NCBI RefSeq assembly: GCF_015670405.1
Contig: NZ_JADPBQ010000022.1
Location: 1-44,335, forward strand
Reading direction: 5' to 3'
Source: Clostridium sp. 1001271B_151109_B4
GTDB lineage: Bacteria > Bacillota > Clostridia > Clostridiales > Clostridiaceae
Length of the DNA stretch: 44,335 bases
The notes under the pieces are model-generated. The model was given only the letters and a program-made list of their open reading frames with translations, had not been told where the DNA came from and made no database searches. The translations under genes and the position numbers were made by a program. Shown here piece by piece: positions 1 through 6,921 of the stretch. Numbering within the stretch: position 1 is the first letter of the stretch; every line of letters begins with the position of its first letter.

Positions 1-87
1 TTAAAATTTGGAGACTTACTTAGGAAACTCACTCCTCACATGCGTTCGGAGGAGTAAGTTCGAGCAACCAAATTAAAATTTGGGCTC
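1..87. repeat. Hairpin flanked by short direct repeats downstream of narC
   Basis: Seen directly: an 11-base word TTAAAATTTGG occurs at 1-11 and again at 73-83, each followed four bases later by TTACTTA. Between them lies a 12-bp inverted repeat (26-37 and 49-60, one mismatch, 11-base loop). The element starts at the window edge, so its left limit is unknown. It follows the narC stop and could act as a transcription terminator, although there is no good T-run, or be one copy of a dispersed intergenic repeat. Which of these it is cannot be settled here. Confidence 0.45.
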
Positions 88-1314
88 TTACTTATAACTA
101 AACTCAAAGTTTTTTTCTATATTAAAGAAATCAGCATAATCTATATCAAATAAACTCTTTGTAACTTTTGATACATCTATATCTTCCTTAATAAGCTGAG
201 TTAAAACTCCAGCATAAGAAAGGTCTCCTTGAATTATTGCACCATAGATTTTTCCATCTTTATGGATTATCTTTTTATAGTTATTATCTTCAACTTTAGT
301 TTCAACTATATAAGTTTCATCAGCTGGTTCTACCATACCAAGAGACATTGTAGCTATACCTACAAAGTTCATTGTATTTTTACTTCCAAAGAAATCAGTC
401 ATTATCATTTCTTTTCCTAACATATTATGTGCTGCTATTATACCTTCTTTAACAGCTGTTGGCCATATTGGATTTCTTCCCGTTACATCTCCAGCTCCAT
501 ATATATTTTCTATATTAGTTTGCCCTTTTGCATCAATTATTAATCCAAATTTATCACATTCAACATTACTATTTTCCATAAATGCAACATTAGATCTAAC
601 ACCTGTAGCAACTATTACTAATTCACATGGAACTTCTTCACCAGTATTTAATACTAAAGCTTTTGGATTGTTATTTTCATCTAAAAGTAACTTTTCAGCT
701 TTAACATCTAACTTTAAAGAAACACCTTCTTCAATGAATTTCTTTTCATATACATCTGAAGCATGCTTGTCTAATTGTAATGGAAGTATCTTATTACTCA
801 TTTCAACTAAAGAGATATTTAATCCTTGTCCAAGTAATCCACTAACTGCATCTATTCCAACAAGTCCAGCACCTAAAACTACTACATTCTTAATTTTTTT
901 AGCTTGTTCTTTTATTAATATAGCATCATCTAAGTTTCTTAGTCCAACTACATTATTACCTTCTCTAAGTCCTGGTACTGGAGGTATAAATGCAGATGCT
1001 CCACTACAGACTAATAATTTATCATAACTTAAAGTCTCACCATTTGATAGTTCTAAAGTTTGTTCTTTATCATTTAATGCTTTAACTTCTAAACCTTTCA
1101 TCCAAGTAATATTGTTTTCTTCAAAGAACTCTTTACCTGTAAAGTTTAAAGCATCTACATCTCTATGATTTGAAATGTAATGATGAAGTATGCATCTTGA
1201 ATATACATTTTCATCTTTAGATATTAATACTATTTCAGCATTTTTATCTAATTCTCTTAAAGTTTTAGCTCCACTTATACCTGCTGCAGAGGCTCCTATA
1301 ACTACATATCTCAT
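88..1314 (-). CDS. narC: NarC-like FAD/NAD(P)-dependent oxidoreductase of the nitrate reductase cluster
   Basis: This 408-residue flavoprotein is likely the cytoplasmic NAD(P)H-oxidising electron donor of the nitrate reductase. An FAD-binding Rossmann motif is at the N-terminus (VIGASAAGISG, residues 5-15), an NAD-binding motif GAGLVG at 148-153, and the conserved FAD-closing motif YGAGD lies near residue 275. The layout matches class-I pyridine nucleotide-disulfide oxidoreductases related to the N-terminal part of NirB/NasB and to rubredoxin reductases, without a redox-active CxxxxC. Its ATG overlaps the stop of the ferredoxin gene upstream (TAATG), showing translational coupling. In C. perfringens the third gene of the narABC operon has this role; assignment here rests on gene order and domain type. 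It is last in the visible operon. Confidence 0.85.
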   Translation of the reverse strand: MRYVVIGASAAGISGAKTLRELDKNAEIVLISKDENVYSRCILHHYISNHRDVDALNFTGKEFFEENNITWMKGLEVKALNDKEQTLELSNGETLSYDKLLVCSGASAFIPPVPGLREGNNVVGLRNLDDAILIKEQAKKIKNVVVLGAGLVGIDAVSGLLGQGLNISLVEMSNKILPLQLDKHASDVYEKKFIEEGVSLKLDVKAEKLLLDENNNPKALVLNTGEEVPCELVIVATGVRSNVAFMENSNVECDKFGLIIDAKGQTNIENIYGAGDVTGRNPIWPTAVKEGIIAAHNMLGKEMIMTDFFGSKNTMNFVGIATMSLGMVEPADETYIVETKVEDNNYKKIIHKDGKIYGAIIQGDLSYAGVLTQLIKEDIDVSKVTKSLFDIDYADFFNIEKNFEFSYK

Positions 1315-1721
1315 TATTCAGTTACCTCCTCTAAAGTAATTGCTCCCATAGGACATTTAGCTACACATTGTGCTGTTCCATGTTGCTTACATGCATCACA
1401 TTTCATTATTTCTTTATGCATTCTGCTATCAGCTTTTAATACTCCATAAGGACATGCCATTATACACATGTAACAACTAGCACAGTGATCTTTATTATAT
1501 TCCACTAATCCAGTTTCTTTATTCTTACTCATAGCGCCTGTCATACAAGTATAAACACATTCTGGTCTATCACAATGTCTACAGAATATTGGGGCATATT
1601 TACCTTTACTATCTATTGTTATTCTACTTCTTGTATCCTCTGACTCGTGAGCTACAATACATGCTGTTGTACAAGTTAAACAGCCAACACATTTATCTCT
1701 ATCTATCTTAATTCTTTTCAT
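1314..1721 (-). CDS. narB: NarB-like 4Fe-4S ferredoxin subunit
   Basis: This 135-residue protein carries four cysteine groups (CVGCLTCTTAC near the start, CRHCDRPECVYTC, CASCYMCIMAC, and CDAC...CVAKCP), the arrangement of HycB/DmsB-type ferredoxin subunits that hold up to four 4Fe-4S clusters. No signal peptide or twin-arginine motif is visible, so it should be cytoplasmic. It probably relays electrons from the flavoprotein encoded immediately downstream (one-base stop/start overlap) to the molybdenum subunit encoded 13 bases upstream. Family membership is clear; the partner assignment comes from gene order identical to clostridial narABC. Confidence 0.88.
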   Translation of the reverse strand: MKRIKIDRDKCVGCLTCTTACIVAHESEDTRSRITIDSKGKYAPIFCRHCDRPECVYTCMTGAMSKNKETGLVEYNKDHCASCYMCIMACPYGVLKADSRMHKEIMKCDACKQHGTAQCVAKCPMGAITLEEVTE

Positions 1722-1734
1722 CTTTAGTCACCCT

Positions 1735-3822
1735 CTATTTTTTAATGATATTTACTGCAACTGTTTTAAATGATGGTTCCTTTGAATATGGATCATAAAC
1801 TGAAGGAGTAAGTGCATTTGTTTCAATATAGTGAATTGGTGCATATAAATGATCCTTCTTCACATGATCAGATATCTTTATAGTAAAGTCTTTAGTTACT
1901 CCATTTTGAGAAGCTATTGAAACTCTTTCATTTTCTTCTATATTTAATTCTTTTGCTAACTCTGGATGCATAAATGCATATGATTCCTTAGAGTAAATTC
2001 TTTCTGACTCAGCAATTTCTCTTGATCTAACTTGAGTATGCCATTGCCCTACTGTTCCTCTTCCTGAGTTAAATATATATGGGAATTCTGCACTTGTTTG
2101 TGTTGGGTTTTCTGCTATATCTTCAAAATGGAATTTAGCCTTCTTTGATGGAGTATAGTAATTACCATCTTCATATAATCTTCTTTCATCTTCCACTAAA
2201 GTTTCTCCAGCTCTAAATGGCCATTGAACTCCTCTTGAACCTTCCATATTTGGTCCTTCTAACATTTCATAAGTTACACCTGTAATATCACAAGGCATTC
2301 CCTTAGAACATTTCTTTAATAATTCAAATGTAGATCTTGGAGTTTCCCATCCTTTTAATAAATCTCCCATTCCAAGTTCCTTACCAATGTTATAGAAGAT
2401 TTCGAAATCTGATAATTCCCCTTCTTCTTTTTCAATTACAGGATTAACCTTTTATAATCTTCTTTCAGTATTTATTAATACACCTTCTTTTTTAATTGCT
2501 GGAACAGAAGGTAAGTATAAATCACAAAGCTTAGCACTATCAGTATCTTCATATATATCTTGAACTACTAAGAAATCTAAATTTTTAACGCACTTTTCAA
2601 ATTCTTCATTATTTGCCCATGAATGTCTTGGGTTTGTACAAATTACCCATAACCCCTTAATTTCCCCTGCAATTGCTTTTTCAATTATTGCATTGTAAGG
2701 AATTGTTGGTTTTGTAGCAAGTACACTTTCATCTACACCTAAAGCTTCAGCAACTGCTTTTCTACGTACTGGATTATCGAAATCTCCACCACCATAAAGT
2801 CCTGCCGTATTACTAAATGCTCTTGAACCCATAGCATTACATTGTCCAGTTAAAGAGTTTGCACCTGTACCTGGTCTACCCATGTTTCCTGTTATTAATG
2901 CTAAATTAATTATAGATTGAGCTGTTCTAACTGCTTGGTAACCTTGGTTAACTCCCATTGTCCACCAGAATGAAACTCTTTCTCCTGCATGAATAATTTC
3001 AGCTAATTCTAAAACTCTTTCCGCACTTATTCCTGTTTCAGCTTCAACTTTATCTAAAGTAAATTTAGCTACATGATTCTTGAAATCTTCATATCCTTCT
3101 GTATGATTCTCTATGTAATCAACATCAATATATCCTTTTTCTATTAAAACATTAGCTAAAGTATACATTAATACTAAGTCAGCCTTTGGTTTAATATCTA
3201 TCCATATATCAGAATTCATAGCTGTTTCTGATTTTCTTGGATCTATTGTTATTATTTTAGCTTCTTTATTTTCTCTAATTCTTCCCCAGAATACTGGATG
3301 AGCTATAACTGGATTTGCTCCAATTAAAATTATTGTATCTGAAAGTTCTGCATCATTTAATGTATATGGTGGAGCATCAAATCCAAAACTTTGTTTATGA
3401 GCAACTACTGATGTAGCCATACATAATCTTGTATTACCATCACCATTAATACCCATATAATTTCTTCCTACATGCCCTAATAAAGCCATATCTTCTGTTG
3501 GCATTTGTCCTGTACTAATGAAAGCAACACTTTCTTTACCGTATTTTTCTTGAATGCTTGTCATTTTTTTAGCAAATGTTTTAAAGCCTTCTTCCCATGA
3601 AATTTCTTTCATTTCTCCATTTTCATCTCTTAAAAGTGGGCTTTTTCTTGCTTTAATTTTTGTTTGTTGCTTATCTAAGTTTAATCCTTTTATACAACAA
3701 AAACCTTTATTTACAGGGTAATCAACAGTAGGAGAAACCTTAGCTATCTTACCATTTTCTACATAAAAATCTACATTACATGCTAATGCACATAAATTAC
3801 ATGTTGATTGAATCTTCTTCAT
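1735..3822 (-). pseudogene. narA: NarA-like molybdopterin nitrate reductase catalytic subunit, interrupted by an in-frame TAA
   Basis: One reading frame of about 695 codons is split by a single TAA at 2452-2454 after ...INTERRL; the frame stays open on both sides with no indel. The 456-residue front part has the 4Fe-4S motif C8, C11, C15 and C42/C43 and the NapA/Nas-type molybdenum ligand Cys134 in RLCMATSV. The sequence after the stop (from KVNPVIEKEEG, 27 codons before the next ATG at 2370) continues the family and carries the C-terminal molybdopterin-dinucleotide-binding domain. No twin-arginine signal is visible, so it would be a cytoplasmic, NADH-linked enzyme. The stop removes the cofactor-closing domain, so the product is probably inactive unless the base is an assembly error or the stop is read through. 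TAT (Tyr) to TAA is the simplest origin. Confidence 0.85.
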
Positions 3823-3883
3823 ATTACTCCCATCTCCAATTCATGATTTTAATAAACTCTATATTCAGTATTATTTCAGATTC

Positions 3884-3926
3884 ATTTTATCACTAAAGGT
3901 TATATGCAACTGTGACTATAATCACA
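3884..3926 (-). promoter_or_regulatory. CRP/FNR-type operator and candidate narA promoter
   Basis: TGTGA-N6-TCACA is present exactly at 3911-3926, the consensus recognised by CRP/FNR-family activators. A minus-strand -10-like TAAAAT lies at 3889-3884. If transcription starts about 7 bases downstream, the dyad centre is near -41, the class-II activation position. The arrangement fits an anaerobic or nitrate-responsive activator of the nitrate reductase operon. Start site and regulator are inferred. Confidence 0.6.
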
Positions 3927-3998
3927 AATTGTACGTTTTATTGTCATTTATTTAACAATATTATTAGTAAAATCTCTTTTTTTATTTAATAAAAGTAA

Positions 3999-4042
3999 AA
4001 ATAAGCTATTAGATTTTTCAAAAATAACCTAATAGCTTATTT
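3999..4042. terminator. Bidirectional hairpin terminator
   Basis: Perfect 14-bp inverted repeat (3999-4012 and 4029-4042) with a 16-base loop and A/T-rich flanks. It lies seven bases past the stop of a short coding remnant (4049-4135) and about 105 bases past the dehydrogenase stop on the minus strand. Confidence 0.7.
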
Positions 4043-4048
4043 AAAATA

Positions 4049-4135
4049 TTATACTAATTCAATTTGACTAATAAAATATTCATCGTCATTTTTATTTGAT
4101 ATCTTTTCAATTCCAAATCCAGTTATTCCATTAAG
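4049..4135 (-). pseudogene. Possible 3' remnant of a lost gene
   Basis: A 28-codon open stretch reads LNGITGFGIEKI...SQIELV and stops seven bases before a strong hairpin terminator. It has no start codon or ribosome binding site. Its amino-acid composition looks like a protein C-terminus, but the family is not recognised. The 324-base gap 3823-4146 otherwise holds only the narA promoter region and the terminator. Confidence 0.3.
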
Positions 4136-4146
4136 TTAATGCAAAT

Positions 4147-5013
4147 TTAACTATTTACTATTTCTCCACCGTTTATGTGAATAGTTTGACCAGTAATATA
4201 CGATGCTGCCTCTGAAGCTAGAAATACATATGCACCTGCACATTCAACAGGTTGCCCAGCCCTCCCCATAGGAGTATTAGATCCAAATTGAGGAATTTCT
4301 CCTTTTTCAAAACTTGATGGAATAAGCGGTGTCCATATAGGTCCTGGAGCTACTGCATTTACTCTTATACCACTTTTATTCTTTGCTAATGATGTTGATA
4401 AAGATCTTGTTAATGTTACAATTGCCCCCTTAGTCATTGAATAATCTATAAGCTTTTCATTTCCGGCAAAAGCTGTAACTGAAGATGTATTTATAATACA
4501 TGCACCTGATTTCATATGCTTTAATGCTTCCCTTGACATATAAAAAGTTCCATAAATATTAGTTTTCATAGTTTTATCAAATTGATCATCTGAAATTTGT
4601 TTGAAATCTTTACATTCATATTGAACTGCTGCATTATTTACTAATATATCTATTTTCCCATATTCATTAATTACTTTTTCTACTACAGAAGTACAAAAAG
4701 CTACATCTGAAATATCTCCTGAATAAATACTACATTTCCTTCCTGTAGCTTCTATTAAATTTTTAGTATCTTCAGCATCTTTCTTTTCATTGTAATAAAC
4801 TATAGTAATATCAGCTCCTTGATATGCATAAGCAATAGCTACCGCTCTCCCTATTCCACTATCCCCACCAGTTATTATTGCAACTTTATCTTTTAGTAGA
4901 TCTCCACTTTTTATATACTTTTCATCATAGTATATAGGTAATGGATTCATTTCACATTCAAACCCCGGGTGAATATTTTGATGTTGTGCCGGAAAATTTG
5001 TTGGAAAGTTCAT
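4147..5013 (-). CDS. Short-chain dehydrogenase/reductase, general-stress GSP39-like
   Basis: This 288-residue protein is a classical SDR oxidoreductase using NAD(P). The cofactor motif TGGDSGIG is at 48-55, NNAA at about 127-130, and the catalytic triad Ser178, Tyr191, Lys195. The roughly 40-residue N-terminal extension (PAQHQNIHPGFE) is typical of the Bacillus GSP39/YdaD/YhdF group, whose substrates are not well defined. Start: ATG preceded by AAAGGAG. It appears monocistronic: hairpins lie on both sides (3999-4042 and 5122-5141). A stress or detoxification role is inferred from family only. Confidence 0.85.
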   Translation of the reverse strand: MNFPTNFPAQHQNIHPGFECEMNPLPIYYDEKYIKSGDLLKDKVAIITGGDSGIGRAVAIAYAYQGADITIVYYNEKKDAEDTKNLIEATGRKCSIYSGDISDVAFCTSVVEKVINEYGKIDILVNNAAVQYECKDFKQISDDQFDKTMKTNIYGTFYMSREALKHMKSGACIINTSSVTAFAGNEKLIDYSMTKGAIVTLTRSLSTSLAKNKSGIRVNAVAPGPIWTPLIPSSFEKGEIPQFGSNTPMGRAGQPVECAGAYVFLASEAASYITGQTIHINGGEIVNS

Positions 5014-5121
5014 ATAATCACTCCTTTAAAAATCATTGTCATACTTTATTATTAGTTACTTTCCAACTTATAATTCTTTTTTATAAAAATCTTATATATT
5101 AATTTCATTTTATAAAAAAAA

Positions 5122-5141
5122 GAAATTGCCAAAGCAATTTC
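5122..5141 (-). terminator. Intrinsic terminator of the CpeT-like gene
   Basis: An 8-bp perfect stem (5122-5129 and 5134-5141, four-base loop) is followed on the minus strand by a run of T. It lies 20 bases past the stop of the upstream gene. Confidence 0.75.
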
Positions 5142-5160
5142 CTTTAATTTCATCCCTATA

Positions 5161-5724
5161 TTAATGGAATACTTTATCATATACTATTGAATCTTTAAAT
5201 CCAAATGTCATTTTTCCATTTTTCTCAAAAACTTCACTTACATACAACTTACCATGTTCTATTCTTTCTTTTAATGTAAAAATAGTACTATTTCCTAAAT
5301 CACTTATACTTTCTCCATAAAAAGATCCATTTTTCTCTTTATAAATCATAGGGTTAAAATTTTCAGATTTAACTAAACTAGTATAATCCATAATTAGAGA
5401 AACATTGTCACTTCTAAATTCTTCTTTAGATATTCCTTCTGGTAATTCATAAGAAGTTAATGTCACATTATTTTCTTTATCTAACGTAAATAAAAATAAA
5501 TGTGGTAATATATTCTTACCTCTTTCAGTTTCATAATAACTTTCTTCTATTACAAAATACCCCTGAAAATTTTGGGGCAAATTTCTAATTTTGTGATTAC
5601 ATACCGCATTTATATGCTTAGCTTTAGGATGTATAATCTTTCCTTTATCTTCTTCACCTTTTATTTGTGCCTCGTTATTAAATTTACCACACAAATTTTT
5701 GATAAAAGATTCTAATCTACTCAT
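5161..5724 (-). CDS. Hypothetical protein, possibly CpeT/CpcT-like
   Basis: A soluble 187-residue protein with no signal peptide or membrane segment. The order of features (N-terminal LxxFIKNLCGKFNNEAQ, then HINAVCNHKIRNLP, ESYYETE, a lysine-rich middle, and C-terminal EVFEKNGKMTFG...YDKVF) resembles the CpeT/CpcT fold known from bilin lyases in cyanobacteria, but this is a judgement from pattern, not a search. A bilin-related role would be unexpected in a clostridium. Start is ATG with GGGAGG upstream. It follows the small BFD protein by about 18 bases and may be in the same transcript, ending at the 5122-5141 terminator. Confidence 0.6.
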   Translation of the reverse strand: MSRLESFIKNLCGKFNNEAQIKGEEDKGKIIHPKAKHINAVCNHKIRNLPQNFQGYFVIEESYYETERGKNILPHLFLFTLDKENNVTLTSYELPEGISKEEFRSDNVSLIMDYTSLVKSENFNPMIYKEKNGSFYGESISDLGNSTIFTLKERIEHGKLYVSEVFEKNGKMTFGFKDSIVYDKVFH

Positions 5725-5742
5725 ATCTCCTCCCTAAACTGT

Positions 5743-5922
5743 TTATTTTTTTAATAATTCATCAACAACAGCTTTAGCTTCGGCTAAGCAAGAACCGCAT
5801 CCTTTTCCACAATTAGTTGCACTTTGAACCTTTTCAAAAGTATCTGCTCCATTTTCTATTGCTCTTTCAATATCTTCAACAGAAACATTAAAACAATAAC
5901 AAATTTTTTTAGCTTTATCCAT
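5743..5922 (-). CDS. Small BFD-type (2Fe-2S)-binding protein
   Basis: A 59-residue protein: MDKAKKICYCFNVSVEDIER..., with Cys8, Cys10, Cys38, Cys42 and Cys45. The CxC...CGxGCGxC pattern is the bacterioferritin-associated-ferredoxin-like 2Fe-2S domain, which in NirB/NasB and many dehydrogenases follows the FAD/NAD module. Start ATG has GGAGGAATAT seven bases upstream, a strong site. As a stand-alone domain on the same strand about 2 kb upstream of narABC it could be an electron carrier, a nitrate-reductase accessory, or an iron-storage helper. Family is confident; partner unknown. Confidence 0.85.
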   Translation of the reverse strand: MDKAKKICYCFNVSVEDIERAIENGADTFEKVQSATNCGKGCGSCLAEAKAVVDELLKK

Positions 5923-6077
5923 ATATATTCCTCCATAATATTGCTATTTATGCATATAACTATAGTTATATGTATATTTATAGTTTTAACATACATGAAA
6001 TCTTTATACTCACTTATTAATTTACTCATAAAAAAGCTTGTTATTATTCTTTATTTATTAACTACGTTAATAATTAA

Positions 6078-6908
6078 TTATTTGCATAATATTGAATCAA
6101 TTATTCTTCTTGCTATTGTTGTTTTATCTGGTAATATAGGAAGGTTATCTTTGCTATACCAGTCTGCATGAAGTATTTCATCTCCATCAACCTTAATTTC
6201 TCCACTTTCATATTCAGCAGTAAATCCAATCATTATAGAATTAGGATATGGCCAAGGTTGACTATCAAAATACTTAATATTTTTTACTTTTATATTAACC
6301 TCTTCTAATATTTCACGTTTTACACACTCTTCTAATGTTTCATTTACATCTACAAATCCTGCAATAGTACTATGTAATCCATCAGGAAAGTTTTTGTTAT
6401 TTGCTAATAATATTTTATCCCCCTTAGTAATCCCTACTATAATTGCAGGGCAAACCTTAGGATAGCATGTATATCCACAACTCTTACACTTCATTGCAAA
6501 TTCATTATTAGCAAACTCATTTTTTCCACCACATATTCCACAATATTTATTTGTCTTATGAAAATGAATTATCTGAGCAGCCTTTCCAGCTACTGATATA
6601 CTTTCCTTATCAATAATTGCAGCACTTTCCCTTAATGTAATAAACTTTAATTCTCCAGATACCTTCACTGCAGAATTAATTTCACCACAAAAACACTGTG
6701 TATCTTTTAGCTTTCCAAGATGATACTTTATTTCTAATCCATCTATTAATTTCTTTATATCTTTAAATGTAGGAATGCTAGTCTTTCCCATATCCTCTTT
6801 AACTAAAATCATTTTATCTTGAAATAAAAACCATAAATCCTCCTCTTTATTTCCTTCTTGAAATAAGGGATTTGATACAAATTTCATATAATCATCAGTG
6901 TTAATCAT
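6078..6908 (-). CDS. nudC: NADH pyrophosphatase NudC (NAD+ diphosphatase)
   Basis: This 276-residue Nudix hydrolase cleaves NAD(H) to NMN(H) and AMP, and in other bacteria removes NAD caps from RNA. A zinc ribbon is present (Cys123, Cys126, Cys141, Cys144), then the Nudix box beginning at Gly184 with REILEEVNI, and the NudC signature SQPWPYPNS at 216-224, which separates NADH-type enzymes from other Nudix proteins. Length is near the usual ~260. The start ATG has GGAGGAAAT directly upstream and sits 13 bases after the stop of the translation GTPase, so the two are probably cotranscribed. Confidence 0.92.
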   Translation of the reverse strand: MINTDDYMKFVSNPLFQEGNKEEDLWFLFQDKMILVKEDMGKTSIPTFKDIKKLIDGLEIKYHLGKLKDTQCFCGEINSAVKVSGELKFITLRESAAIIDKESISVAGKAAQIIHFHKTNKYCGICGGKNEFANNEFAMKCKSCGYTCYPKVCPAIIVGITKGDKILLANNKNFPDGLHSTIAGFVDVNETLEECVKREILEEVNIKVKNIKYFDSQPWPYPNSIMIGFTAEYESGEIKVDGDEILHADWYSKDNLPILPDKTTIARRIIDSILCK

Positions 6909-6921
6909 ATTTCCTCCAATC

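Noticed and set aside
668..1027. Plus-strand 119-codon frame inside narC
   Set aside because: It is antisense to a clearly conserved flavoprotein, has no ribosome binding site, and shows no family features.
2452..2454. Selenocysteine or programmed recoding at the narA stop
   Set aside because: The codon is TAA, not TGA, and no recoding structure is evident. The molybdenum-ligand Cys134 is present elsewhere, so a selenocysteine is not needed.
5824..6171. Plus-strand 115-codon hydrophobic frame
   Set aside because: It overlaps the BFD gene and the end of nudC in antisense; its hydrophobicity comes from AT-rich intergenic DNA, with no start signals.
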